Below, piece by piece: positions 24,491 to 36,224 of a stretch of 64,000 nucleotides of DNA (the first letter of the stretch is position 1; every line of letters begins with the position of its first letter). The notes below the pieces were generated by a model. That model did not search any database and was not told where the DNA came from. It saw nothing but the letters and a program-made list of their open reading frames with translations. Both the position numbers and the translations under genes were made by a program. Origin of the DNA: Mus musculus (taxonomy: Eukaryota; Chordata; Mammalia; Rodentia; Muridae); NCBI RefSeq assembly GCF_000001635.26, contig NC_000082.6, forward strand, positions 54,079,575-54,143,574, given 5' to 3'.

Positions 24491-25283
24491 CCTTTTATAG
24501 ATTCACTTTAAGAATGTGGGTCCACATTACTTTTATAAGGTAAATGGACATTTAGATAGTCATTTTTCATAAAAATAAAGTAAAATAGGAAACTTCAAAA
24601 ATAAATGAAGCCATTTAGTCTTAAGAATGCAGTTTTAAAGTAGTAACCCTGAATATACCAACAATAGCTATTTCTGATGTTGCCAGCTGGAAAGCTACAT
24701 AGTACTTTTCTTTTTTTTTTAATGTTATTTTATAACATTGCTTTATTCACAATATAACAGACTCAGAAAAATAATGGAGGGGAAAAAAGAATTTTTAAAT
24801 GTTCTGAGTGAACATACAATTTTGGTTCATAGAGACAAGAGACAGGTAATCTAAATTTATGAATAACTTATTTAAGACAAAATTTATATAGTATAGGTTT
24901 CAACAGCCAGGATCTACTTCCAACAATATATCTTGCTATATATACTGAGGAAAATTTATTTAAATTATGTTTATTCTTTTTGAAAATAGATAATAAACTC
25001 AATCTTTCTTTTTACTTTTAAGTATCTCACATATGAGTACCATATTTATATCACAGTCTCAAATTTCACCTCCCTTCACTCTCTCAAATTCGTGGCATAT
25101 TTTTATTTAATTTATTTATATATAAACATAGCCTGTTGGTTTTATTTACTGTCTCTTTTATATGTTTATGTCCTACCTCTTGGAGTTAGATGTGTAGCAG
25201 AAGGCAACAATTGCAGAAAGTCACATTTGATCAAAATTCAGAGAAAAACTGACTGTGAAATACCAAACTCCAGTTAATAATTA
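24491..25283. other. Unannotated AT-rich interval
   Basis: About 800 bp, AT-rich. Nothing recognised. Confidence 0.5.
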
Positions 25284-26557
25284 TGTAACACATTCCTTTT
25301 TTCTCTTTATTTAATTTTTTATTAGGTATTCTCTTCATTTACATTTCAGATGTTATCCCTTTTCCAGATTCCTCTCCAAGAGTCCCCTATACACTCCGCT
25401 CACACTGCTCCCCAGGGCACCCACTCCCCCTTCCTGGTCCTGGCATTCCCCTGTACTGGGAATATAGTATTAGCAAGACCAAAGACCTCGCCTCTGATTG
25501 ATGGCTGAGTAGGCCATTCTCTGCTACATATGCAACAAGAAACACAAGCTCTGGGGGTCCTGGTTAGTTCATATTGTTGTTCCTCCTATAGGGTTGCAGA
25601 CCACTTTAGCTCCTTGGGTACTTTCTCTAGCTCCTTAATTGGAGGCTCTGTGTTCCATACAATAGATGACTGTGAGCATCCACTTCTGTATTTGCCAGGC
25701 ACTGGCATAGCCTCACACGAGACAGATATATTTCAGCAAAATCTTATCGGCATATGCAATAGTGTCTGAGATTGGTGGTTGTTTATGGGGTGGATCCCCA
25801 GGTGGGGCAGTCTCTGGGTGGTCCTTTCTTCGGTCTCAGCTCTGATCTTTGTCTCTGGAGGATGATATCCTCCAGATCCATCTATTTTTCTAAGAATTTC
25901 ATAAATTCATTGTTTTTAATAGTTGAGTAGTACTCCATTGTGTAAGTGTGTCATGTTTTCTTTATCCATTCCTCTATTGAGAGACATCTGGGTTCTTTCC
26001 AGCTTCTGAGACAAAAAAGGCCACCAACAGATTGGGAAAGGATCTTATCAATCTTAAATCCAATAGGGGACTAATATCCAATATATACAAAGAACTCAAG
26101 GAGCTGGACTCCAGAAAATCAAATAACCCTATTAAAAATTGTGGTAGAGAGATAAACAAAGAATTCCAAATTGAGGAATACCGAATGTCTGAAAAGCACC
26201 TGAAAAAATGTTCAACATCCTTTATCATCAAGGAAATGCAAATCAAAACAACCTGAGATTCCACCTCACAGCAGTCAGAAAGGCTAAGATCAAAAATTCA
26301 GATGACAGCAGATGCTGGTGTGGATGTGGAGAAAGAGGAGCACTCCTCCATTGCTGGTGGGATTGCAAGCTGGTACAACCACTCTGGAAATCAGTTTGGC
26401 AATTCCTCAGAAAACTGGACATAATACCACGGGAAGATCCCACAATACCTCTCCTGGGCATATATCCAGAAAATGTTCCAACTTATAATTAGGACACATG
26501 CTCCACTATGTACATAGCAACCTTATTTATAATAGCCAGAAGCTGTAACACATTCCT
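25284..26557 (-). mobile_element. Twin-primed L1 with internal deletion and perfect 14-bp target duplication
   Basis: TGTAACACATTCCT flanks the insertion at 25284-25297 and 26544-26557. The left arm (25298 to about 26008) is complement of L1, from the tail through the 3'UTR into ORF2; the right arm (about 26009-26543) is sense ORF2. Both arms meet on the same L1 word, CAGAAGCTG, so the inversion lost almost nothing. The left arm skips roughly 190 bp near 25860, where GTCTCTG joins GAGGATGATATCCTCC. The right arm encodes the ORF2 tail with a cysteine-rich C..C..H..C block. Confidence 0.92.
26009..26492 (+). pseudogene. L1 ORF2 C-terminal fragment (inverted arm)
   Basis: Two frames, about 26032-26256 and 26208-26492, together spell the region before the ORF2 C-terminus. 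Visible marks are a NIYKELKELDSRK-like helix and the cysteine/histidine cluster CWCGCGER...LHCWWDC followed by PLLGIYPE. ORF2p is the endonuclease/reverse transcriptase that copies L1 RNA at its target; this part is the C-terminal RNA-binding segment. A frame change near 26.21-26.25 kb and both truncations make it inert. Confidence 0.85.
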
Positions 26558-27231
26558 ATAACCCAATCTCAAATTATGTCAAAATTTTAATTATGAATAT
26601 TAAAGAAGGAGTTATAGTTCTAGGAATAATATATACACATGACTATAATTAAGCGAATTTTGTTTTGTATAAATAAAAGAGAGGACTAGTAAAAGTTTGG
26701 TTGATAGACACAGTGATCTATTGAACATAATCATGCACTTTGTTGCAGACAGGGTGAAAAATAAAAAATACATAAATTTCTGTTTGCTTTTGCTCATCTT
26801 TGAATGATATATCCTTGCTTACAAACCACAATACTATATTTACTAAGTCTATTGCCTTGTGGTTTCCAACATCTTACAAAAATCAATTTCTGAATTTTAT
26901 AAGCCTCTGATATTTCTTCATTCATTCATAATTGCAGAAATGTAGTCTTCAGAAAGGAATCCTTCCTTCATCTTCATTGTTGCATTTCCTCTTGCCCTGT
27001 AAGTAAAGTTTTCTTTATAACCATAGTAACCTCGGAAGTTTTAGAGTATAGGAATTAGCTTTTTCATTGGTTAGCAAGAAACAAGGTGAAAGAAGATGTG
27101 TTCATCCTGGCTTAAAGGTAAAGGGAAGACATTCTATGAGAGTTGTTAAGGTGGTGTAGACAGGAGTATCAAACTGGCTGGCCATACTGTATCCAGAGTG
27201 AGAAAATAGAAAGTGTAAATAAACTGTAAAG
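26558..27231. other. Unannotated interval
   Basis: About 670 bp of AT-rich sequence between two L1 insertions. Nothing recognised. Confidence 0.5.
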
Positions 27232-28225
27232 CTTCTTGATTCAGGATATAGCTATACCAGGCTCTTTTCAGCAAGTGCTTCTTGGCATCATCATTTTTGA
27301 GATGGATGGGTGGCCACATCCTCAACCAGAGTCTGTGCCTATACTTTGGATATGTTCTATATAGGTTCTATGTCCAATTTGTTGGCTATTTCACCTAATG
27401 TCATCTTCGTTGAGTCCTGGGAACATTTTGGGTCCCTGTCATCTGAGACATTCTAGTGGCTACACCCAATTACTCTTCACCCACTGCTACACACCTCCGT
27501 TCAAATTCTTGACCCTCTGTACTTCTCCCTCTTCTTGTCTCTTCCAGCATCTGATCCTGCCCCCCTTTCCCTCCCTTCCTCTCACACCCTCTAAGGTCCA
27601 TCCCTTCTTCTTCCCCTGGAGATTATTTTGCTCCCCTTCTGAGCAGAACTGAAGCATCCACACTTTGGTCTTCCTTCTTCTTGGCTTTCATATGATCTGT
27701 AAGTTGTATTGTTGGTATTCCAATCCCTTTTGGCTAATATATGCTTAACAGTGGCATAACTGTCCCCTGGGAGACTCTGCCAGTGTCTAACCAATACAGA
27801 TATGGATGCATGCAGCCACCCATCGAACTCAGCATGGGTATCCCAATAAGGAGTTAGTGGAAAGACTGAAGGAGCTGAAGTAGTTTCCAACCTCAAAGGA
27901 AGAACAACAGTATCAAACAACCAGACTACCCAGAGCTCCCAGGGACTAAACCACCAACCAAATAGTATACATGGAGAGACCTATGGCTCTAGCCACATAT
28001 GTAGAAGAGTATTGCCTTATCTGGCATCAGTGGGAGGGGGGGTCCCTTGATTCTGTGATGGCCCGATGTCCCAACATAGAGAAATGCTAGGAAGCTGAGG
28101 CAGGAATGGGTAAATGGGTGGGGGGAACACACTCATAGAGGCAAGGGAAGGAGAGAAATGATAAAGGATTTGTGGATGGGAAACTGGGAAGGGGATAACA
28201 TTTGAAACGTAAATAAATAAAATAG

Positions 28226-28649
28226 CAAATTGTATTAGTCAGGGTTCTCTAGAGTCACAGAACTTATGGATAGTCTCTAGATAGTAAAGGAATTTATTGA
28301 TGACTTACAGTCGGCAGCCCAATTCCCAACAATTGTTCAGTCGCAGCTGTGAATGGAAGTCCAAGGATCTAGCAGTTACTCAGTCTCACGCAGCAAGCAG
28401 GCGAAGAAGCAAGAGCAAGAGCTAGACTCCCTTCTTCCAATGTCCTTATATTGTCTCCAGCAGAAGGTGTAGCCCAGATTAAAGGTGTGTTCCACCACAC
28501 CCTTAATCCCAGATGAAAGGTGTCTTCAAACCAAGATCCAGATAAGGATCTCCAAGCCTCCAGATAAGGGTCACTGGTGAGCCTTCCAATTCCGGATTGT
28601 AGTTCATTCCAAATATTGTCAAGTTGACAACCAGGAATAGCCACTACAC

Positions 28650-28653
<4 letters not shown>
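28226..28653 (-). mobile_element. Solo LTR (MaLR-style) nested in an L1 tail, 5-bp duplication CAAAT
   Basis: The element is 28231-28648, begins TGTATTAGTC and ends CCACTACA, with CAAAT on both sides (28226-28230, 28649-28653). TG...CA ends and a 5-bp duplication fit ERVL/MaLR LTRs. GGAATTTATTGATG is the complement of an AATAAA signal, so transcription would run on the minus strand. Related copies lie at 6.05-6.7 kb and 38.3-38.7 kb. The family name is unresolved. Confidence 0.82.

Positions 28654-28654
<1 letters not shown>

Positions 28655-28696
<42 letters not shown>
28655..28696 (+). repeat. Long poly-A run (L1 tail)
   Basis: About 42 uninterrupted A. It belongs to the L1 tail that the LTR split, not to the LTR, because the L1 target duplication follows it directly. 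Confidence 0.9.
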
Positions 28697-28698
<2 letters not shown>

Positions 28699-29322
28699 AA
28701 CTTCTTGATTCATCCACAGTAGCCCATATAATCCAAGTCCCCTCTTCCTAAAGGATCCTCAAGCTAAGGACCAAGTGTTCAGATACACAAGCCTATGGGG
28801 GACATTTCATTTTCAAATTTTATGTTGGGTCATTACTGGTGATTAAGTAGAATGCCATCGTTTAAACTCTCACTTCTGTTCGTTCACTTTTTTAGATCAC
28901 TATCTTTTCACAACTACAAATTATTCATGAGAAGCTACAAAATATTAAAATACATTTACTACACTGAAATTACAAATGTATGTAATTCAAAGGAAAGCCA
29001 AGTTGGTCACAGAAAAGATGTGAAGAATGAAAAATTACTGGCCTCTTGTGAGAACATGAACTTTTACCTCGGAGCCCACCCCCTCCCATCTGGAAAACAT
29101 ACTTGAGAAAAACATTTTCTGGAACAACCACAGAATGTTTCAACAGGCCAGATGTATTGCCAAACACAGGATATGACTCTTTGGTTGAGTAAATTTGTGG
29201 TTGTTAAACTTCCCCTATTCCCTCCCCATTCCCCCTCCCAGTTTGTGGTTTTTTCCTTTAAAAGCTTGTGAAAAATTTGAGTCGTCATCGAGACTCCTCT
29301 ACCCTGTGCTAAGGTGTATGAG

Positions 29323-29416
29323 TTTCGACCCCAGAGCTCTGGTCTGTGTGCTTTCATGTTGCTGCTTTATTTCGACCCCAGAGCTCTGGTCTGTGTGCTT
29401 TCATGTTGCTACTTTA
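29323..29416 (+). repeat. 47-bp tandem duplication in the VL30-like LTR
   Basis: Two head-to-tail copies starting TTTCGACCCCAGAGCTCTGG (29323-29369 and 29370-29416), identical but for one base that I see. They lie just upstream of the ATTAAA signal, in the R region by position. Confidence 0.92.
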
Positions 29417-29525
29417 TTAAATCTTGCCTTCTACATTTTATGTATGGTCTCAGTGTCTTCTTGGGTACGCGGCTGTCCCGGGACTTGAGTGGTCTGAGTG
29501 AGGGTCTCCCTTCGGGGGTCTTTCA

Positions 29526-29545
29526 TTTGGTACATTGGCCGGGAA
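29526..29545 (+). other. tRNA-Gly primer-site-like block inside the LTR
   Basis: TTTGGTACATTGGCCGGGAA closely matches the complement of a tRNA-Gly (GCC) 3' end, the primer used by VL30. It lies inside the LTR, since GATG closes the element at 29560. It therefore looks like a copy of the primer site captured within U5. Confidence 0.75.
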
Positions 29546-29564
29546 TTCGAGAATCTTTCAGATG

Positions 29565-32500
29565 TAACTAGATTGCTTCTCGTCCTGGTCATTATACCTT
29601 ACCCATCTATTTCAAATCCTACAACCATGTAATCTCTACTGTTCTCATGGTATTAAATTCATATTCTCGCATCATAGCATTGTCTCCTGTGAATTTATCC
29701 ATTTGCTCCATTGTAAATCTTCACAAGTTGATTTAAATTTTCAACTGTCTCCATATTCACATTTCACAGCTAATACTTATTTTAATGTTCATCATTTCAG
29801 CATTGATTATAACGTTCATTTTTATATTAACCATGTGCCTAAAATTCAAATAGGATAAAATGCAAATATGGACCATCTTGCTTTTTTCTTGTATCCACAA
29901 TTTGAGTGAAACTTAAAAGTATATATAAATCATATCCCAGAAAAGATTGTAGCACATGTAATTCACTGTCCTTGTATGTGACAGTGTTAAACCGTTTCAC
30001 AGTCCTCTTTTCCATGTTCCATCAAAAGTATCCCTTATGCAGAAGTAAAGAAAGCTGACAAATAAGGAAATGTTTTGATTGATATCAAGAGATTTGTCAG
30101 TAGCCTTCACTTGTTTGGTTATCTGGAAACACTCATATGGGAAACTGACTCAATTTTTTTCTTATAAGTTTTAGTTATGAGATATTCTTAGAAACCTAAA
30201 TTCAGTACCTACTATAGTTGTAAAATAAATAAAATGTAGATTATGTGGAAGAGTAACATGAAGGAATTGTTATAGCCTGGACAGTGAACTTGTAATTTTT
30301 ATCTCGGAGGGTGACATTTAAATTTAACACTACAAGGTTAACTAAAAACAACCAGGTGAACAGTGGGAGAAAAAAAAATACCCACAAACATGAACCAGCA
30401 GGTAGAAAATGTCTAAACTGCTTTTTCCAGAAAAGGAAAGGGTTTTGTCACATTGCATGAATGTTTAAAATACCAGTGTAGTTGGAGGGCAGTAAAAGGG
30501 AGGGTGGCATTTGTTGCCATGAAAAATGATTTTGGGTGAAAACTGGGGTTAAAAAAAAAGCAGATGAATGTGCTCACATCCAGGTCTGGACACAAGCAAT
30601 AGATATGAATACTTTTGTTCCCATGGAAAGGTGGTTGTCTGCTACCTACTATGAGAAGCCATGGTCTTGCCTCTGGCTATTGAAACCTCGGGATTACCAT
30701 CACATTTTCTAATGACTCTACACGTAATAATTCAGAAAAACAATTTAAAGCCATATGCTGCAATACCGTGATTGTTCTCCTGAATAATATCACACTTATT
30801 TTTTCCACCCTGTCAGTCTTGCATTGTGGAATCCAGAGTTTTAATAAATGGTACATGAAAAAATCTGTATTGGACTAGACATTTCTTTCTAGATGAGAAA
30901 TGCCAGCATTTTCAATAATATTTGGTAGGTTTCCCTTGAAATTTTCTCTTCTCTTCCTCTCCTTTTCTTATTCTTCACAACACTGTACTATAAGAAAACC
31001 GAAACTGTGTTCTTCAAAGTTACATGGAATAAGGTAGGAAGCTACTGTGAAAGCATTCAGCAGTTTGCAGAATACAGAGCAGATGAGGCTGTTCCCAGCA
31101 AAGGAGCCCTTTGGAAAGCCTACATTTAACAATCCATTTCCCTCTTACTCAGATTTTGGTTATAATATAAGTCTTCATTCATGAGACCTTTTCCAATCTT
31201 CAAGAATAATTTTGAGAGCTTAAATGTCAAAAATATAAGTACTAAGGCATTAATAACATGTAATTAATTATACTTATATTCATTAATTAGTTCATTAAAT
31301 ACTATAAATGTTAAAAAGTAAAAACATTGACTCACTGAAGATGAATAATAAGTAAAGGAAAAACATCACATGAATTTTGATGAAGATACTCTAGTGATAT
31401 TATTGTTATTATACTTGTAAAGCCTAGTTGCTAGTTAACATGGAAGGTCTTCTGGTATTGAATACATAAACAGAGCAATGTCAGATTTTTTGAATAATTA
31501 GTTACTATTTACTTATGTCCTAGGAATGAAAACTCTCCATAAACAGAAAAAAAAAAAAAAAAAAAACCAAAAAAACTATTTTGTTTTCTTTCCCTCCCTG
31601 GAATTCCCCTAAATTCCCTTCTTAAATGTCTCTTTATGCCTTCTTCCCCTTCTCCCTTCTTAATTTATTTGTTGACTGTTCCCCAACCTAGATTTTGCTT
31701 AATCTTTCATCAACTTATATTAGTCATTTCCTAACTGATGATGAATTAGCTTCACCGACACCTTGAAAATTTAATGGAATTTGTATTGCAAGACTTTCAA
31801 ATTATTTCATATTTTAAACATTGGTAGAACTCATATTCTACCCTTTTCTGGAGTTTTCAATTCCTATTTATATATTTTAATAACATAATACACATTATAT
31901 CAGTTATTATAAAATGTTCATCAGTGAGGAGCCACAGGCATCACTAATTTTATTAAGTGTTTTATTATCACTTTATTGTGCTTATTTCAAAGTTTAACCA
32001 TGGATTTACCAACAAATATTGTCTGAAACACTTTTTCAAACGGTATATTAATAAATAACTTAGTGGTGGTGTGTTGGTTGGCAGAAGGAGTACCATGCCC
32101 TTATCTGCAGAATTAAGACTCAGATATATATTAAGTTAAACACATTTTAGCTAAAAATTATTTTTCTTTCAAAGCTTTTCAATCTTAAAACACCCTAATA
32201 GTTCATAAATTAGCTGATATTTATTAATCTAATTTGATTCTTATCAAATTCCTGAAAAATATTACAATTTAACCAATAGGGATTAAAATTCATATTTTTC
32301 ATAATACTTTATAGTATCATTTATTAGTATACTACTAGCAAATATACTAAGCAAAATTTGAATTGCACTATGTGTAGTTATTATTTCATGTGTTGCTGCC
32401 AAAGCAACCATAAGTTACAATGATTTATAATGCATAAAGCTAAAAGGAAACATATTTCCTTTTTTCTTCATGAAACTAATCTGCATATAGTAACACAGTA

Positions 32501-32620
32501 AAGAATACACACTGGTTTTTTTCGCTGTGAACCAGGTCCACATGTCTACCTCAAATCTTTTCCAGGAGTAAGACTCACTAATTCAAGGAGTCAGAACACA
32601 GTGAATTTCTTGAGTTAGAT
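29565..32620. other. Unannotated AT-rich interval
   Basis: About 3 kb with no gene and no confident repeat. A pure A-run lies at about 31548-31567. Confidence 0.5.
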
Positions 32621-32629
32621 TTAACAGTG

Positions 32630-32975
32630 AGCAACTGTGGGAACCAGGATACAGGAGGAAGAATCAAGAGCCCTAGAAAGACTCCAGAGACCAGCATAAA
32701 GTTGCACATTTATTGAATTGTGCAGCTCAAGTGTTTTTATATAGCCTTTGGACCAATGGGGAATCAATAAGAGCTCTGTAGTAGTCAACCATCCCGTTGA
32801 CACCATGGTGAGATGCCAGCCTGTCAGCACCCAAGGAGATTTCCATGATGACATGGGGGAATCAGTCAAAGTCATGTTCCAAGCACATTCTGAAGTTCCA
32901 TTAGGTTGCTACGATCCTCTATTTTGTGTCACATGGTATGACAGCAGCTATGGACACTATTAAAGAAGTATGAAA
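32630..32975 (-). repeat. LTR-like element, antisense, family unresolved
   Basis: Read on the minus strand it has CCAATGGTCC-like U3 wording, GGCTATATAAAAACACTTG (TATA box, near 32735-32745), CAATTCAATAAATGTGC (poly-A signal about 25 bp further) and a U5 ending GGTTCCCACA. That compact TATA-to-AATAAA layout is typical of retroviral LTRs. I could not fix the right end or a target duplication. An open frame across it is not coding. Confidence 0.55.
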
Positions 32976-32984
32976 CCCTTCCCA

Positions 32985-33467
32985 ACCCAGGGGTCATAGA
33001 ACCCTCAAACAATGCCTGACAAATACAGAGGTGGATACTCACAGCCAACCATTGGACTGAGCACAGGGTCCCCAATGGAGGTTTTAGAGAAAGGATTGAA
33101 AGAGCTGAAGGGGTTTGCAAATCCGTAGGAAGAACAAAAATATCAACCAACCAGACACTCAAGAGCTCCCAGGGACTAAACCACCAACCAAAGAGTACAC
33201 ATGGGTCAATCCACGGTTCCACCTACATATGTAGCAGAGGATAACCTTGTTGGACATCAGTGGGAAGAGAGGTCCTTAGTTCTATGAAGTCTGGATGCCC
33301 CAGTTAAGGGGAATGGGGAATGCCATGGGGAGGGAGGTGGGAGTGGGTGGGTGAGTGGAGGAGCACCCTCATAGAAGCAGAGGAAGGGGGGATGCAATAG
33401 GGGTTTTCGGAGGTAAAACCTGGAAAGAGGATAATATTTGAAATGTAAATAAATAAAATATAGAAAA
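32985..33467 (+). mobile_element. Lx-type L1 3'UTR
   Basis: Sense words in order: CTGACAAATACAGAGGTGG, GCCAACCATTGGACTGAGCA, GGGACTAAACCACCAACCAA, CTACATATGTAGCAGAGGA, GGGAGTGGGTGGGTGAGTGG, then AAATAAATAAAATATAG and an A-tail. 5'-truncated, no coding capacity. Confidence 0.85.
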
Positions 33468-34879
33468 AAAATGAGCAAGGACTTTGTCCTTTCTCTCTAC
33501 CATATTCTGATTCTGGCTTCTACCATTAATCTTTTTTCTCTGAAGATATCAATATCTACATAGCTGGTAAATAGCAAGTTCAGGGTCTTCTCTATAGATT
33601 CAATCATTCTAAATTAGAGAAGAAACCTTCACATCATGATCTCTTGTGAGACTTAACAGACAAGCTTTCTACTACTCATGGAACAGCTTTTACTTGAGTA
33701 AATATCAAATGATATTTCCTTATCTCTTGGTTGATGTCCGTTGTATAGTAGCAATAGAATCTAGGAACATTAGATGATATTAACTACACGTTTAACCCAT
33801 ATGAGAAAAATCACACCAACATTAAATGAAAATGGCATAAACCAATGTAGTGAGAATACAGAATAAGGGATAATAATTATCACCATTAGCAATGAGTAAT
33901 TGGTATTTTCATACTATGCATAGCCAGCATCTAGATAATGTGCAAAATGACATCTGTTTAAATCATGACTATCAAGTTTGTGTGTATCAGGAGACATTTA
34001 GGATTGTTTGACTCAAACACAACTACAGCAAGCACATTATGTGCTTGCCCTGAAGGGTCTACTTATAACTACCATTATCAAAATTAACTCCAGGTAAATG
34101 TGGTAACATTTTTTACTTATAAAGTATGAGTATATGTCTACTATAACATAACTGAATAAAATGAGCTACAGTATAAAATTGTGTCAAAATATTTTAAGAA
34201 ATTTCTACATTTTTATAATCCTTCATGTATAAGTATTATTGTGATAAGTATTTCAGTGATTATAACAGTCCAGGGACATATATGAAACTCTGCTAAGGAG
34301 ATGGATTTGATTTTTTCCTGTTTTAAAGTCCTTGAGCTTTAAAGTTGTATATCAACACTTACAAGTGCGGGAATTTTCTAGTAGGAGAAAAAGTTGATGT
34401 GATTTTTTTCACTCTATTACTTATAAAATGCCAAGAGGGTTTAAAGTCATAATAATAATATCATGAAACAAAACAGGCAATAAAATAAGATGGTTTTGCT
34501 GGAAGAAATACCCAAACAATTTCACCTACTAAAACATCAAAAAGTCCTAAACTTAGTGCCACAAAATGCAACACTAAAGCTTGTGTTTCTGAAAAATGAA
34601 ACACTATGCAGTACAGCTTTGAGTCCCTGATATGTAAATACCACACTTCAATGTCTAAACGTAAAAGACTCAATTACTTAATATAGATGATTTGCTTTAA
34701 AGTCATGACAACACTTTGCCTATGGTGTTTCTATAGTTCAGTGTGACTATGTATGAAATTATTCTTCATTACTTTTAAATAGATTTAAAACACTGTAAAT
34801 AGATATATCACAAGACATAGACCACTCTTAAGAATACACAAAGAGGATGATGCATCTTACTAGAGAGATACTTGTTCAT
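33468..34879. other. Unannotated AT-rich interval
   Basis: About 1.4 kb without a recognised repeat. The 70-codon minus-strand frame at 34461-34673 has no motif. Confidence 0.5.
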
Positions 34880-35600
34880 CTAATTCCTAATGGACAGGAA
34901 TTGGAAAGAACCTACTTATCTGTAAACTGAGGAATGGATAGTGAAAGGATGGCATGGTTACACTAAAATATTATGTAGTTATTATGAAGAACAGATTTAT
35001 GAAACTTGAAGACAAAAAGATGGAGCTAAAATCATCCTGAATGAGACAACCTATATAGAGAAATACAACACTGCTTGTTTTCTCTTATATGAGGATGTTA
35101 GCTTTTAAGTTTAAGATATGGGTGCTTCAATAAAAATAACCACAGGCATCTGGTAAAAGAATTGGTGGGGGGATATTTTATAGAATGGAAAACATAATAT
35201 AGTTTTATAAAAAACTGAAGTGAAAATGGAATAGGATGAGTTCAGAGAGAAGAGGGGAGGAGGAACTTGAAAATCAAACTAACACTAAAGATCTGTTGAA
35301 GAGTCATATGGAAATCTCCCACGGTAGAAGCTTTGAAATGTGAAGGAACTTAAACTGAGTAACCATATAATGGGGAAAACAATGTCCCATCCTTCCATCT
35401 TATACAACCAAAGAAAATTCTGAGTGCCAGAAATGGGTTATTTCTTGATGAGTCACTGGCCACTGAAAGCTCACATATTCCACCTAAATATCGCAGGTTA
35501 TCTATAGAGCTATTGGTTCCTTTTTCATATAGTGATGGAAAGATACTATGACTGAAAGCTCACTTCCTTATGTTACCACTTACAGAGAAACAGAGATGTT
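34880..35600 (+). mobile_element. Old, diverged L1 3' end
   Basis: GGAATTGGAAAGAACCTACT, AACTGAGGAATGGATAG, TATTATGTAGTTATTATGAAG and ATCATCCTGAATGAGACAAC follow the ORF2 C-terminus of older L1s; later text resembles an old 3'UTR. Heavily mutated, no open frame. The right end is approximate. Confidence 0.65.
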
Positions 35601-35970
35601 CCTCAACTAGAAATATACTTCTGCTATCATCCCTGGTGATATTTGATGGTATTATGTATGTATCAATATCTCTCAGATTTCAAACCTGTGGCCCACAGTG
35701 ACCTTTCCACAAGATATACTGGTGTATATTAGAGAAACAATCAAACTTTGGTATGTCTAAGACCTACTTTATAAGCCCTAACATACCTGACAGTGCTGAA
35801 GTTCCAAGGTACCTGAGATTGAATAGCTTGTAGTCCTAGGTGAAAACCTAATACTCTTATTTTGCTAAAAGAACAGAGTAATAAAATTACACCTAATGGC
35901 ATATTGTTATACCAATAGTTGATACAGAGACTCACAACTGTACAATTTCAGAGAGTAAAAAATCCTTAAG

Positions 35971-36224
35971 ACTATAAATAAGCCTGCTATAAACATAGTG
36001 GGGCATGCGTCCTTATTACCAGTTGCAACATCTTCTAGAAATATGCCCAGGAGAGGTATTGCAAGATCCTCTGGTAGTACTATGTGCAATTTTCTGAGGA
36101 ACCGCCAGACTGATTTCCAGAGTGGTTGTACAAGCTTGCAATCCCACCAACAATGGAGGAGTGTTCCTCTTTCTCCACATCCTCGCCAGCATCTGTTGTC
36201 ACCTGAAATTTTGATCTTAGCCAT
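35971..36224 (-). pseudogene. L1 ORF2 C-terminal fragment (inverted arm)
   Basis: The minus-strand frame ending near 36224 begins MAKIKISGDNRC and carries the ORF2 tail cysteine/histidine block (CWRGCGER...LHCWWDC) followed by PLWKSVWRFLRKL and IPLLGIF. It is the same segment as the 26.3-kb and 46.3-kb copies. It runs out of L1 into flanking DNA at its far end, so the last ~20 residues of the open frame are not ORF2. Confidence 0.85.

Larger units (their letters stand above)
27232..28712 (+). mobile_element. Twin-primed Lx-type L1 interrupted by an LTR in its poly-A tail
   Basis: CTTCTTGATTCA flanks at 27232-27243 and 28701-28712. The left arm (27244 to about 27740) is complement of the L1 3' region; the right arm (about 27750-28230) is sense 3'UTR ending AAATAAATAAAATAGCAAAT. 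The L1 tail then stops, a 418-bp LTR intervenes, and the tail resumes as AAATT plus about 42 A. The arms meet at adjacent L1 words, so this is a clean 5' inversion. No coding capacity. Confidence 0.88.
29017..29564 (+). mobile_element. VL30-like solo LTR with 4-bp duplication GATG
   Basis: The LTR is 29021-29560: it begins TGAAGAATGAAAAATTACTG, ends GAATCTTTCA, and is flanked by GATG (29017-29020, 29561-29564), the 4-bp duplication typical of gammaretrovirus-like elements. U3 has a CCCCTCCCAGTTTGTGG block and CCTTTAAAAGC as a TATA-like box; TTTATTAAATCTTGCC near 29412 supplies a poly-A signal. The wording matches the VL30 LTR as I remember it. U5 carries a primer-site-like block. No internal region remains. 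Confidence 0.88.

Noticed and set aside
24193..24543. 116-codon frame
   Set aside because: Begins in a (GT)n microsatellite (alternating Cys-Val) and ends in a SINE remnant.
29526..29545. Primer-site match read as the start of a VL30 internal region
   Set aside because: The GATG duplication closes the element at 29560 and no leader or gag-like sequence follows, so it lies inside a solo LTR.
29314..29571. Two overlapping frames of 85 and 97 codons
   Set aside because: They cover the duplicated R region and U5 of the VL30-like solo LTR, which is non-coding.
32748..32963. 71-codon plus-strand frame and 84-codon minus-strand frame
   Set aside because: They lie across an LTR-like element with a TATA box and poly-A signal; no domain.
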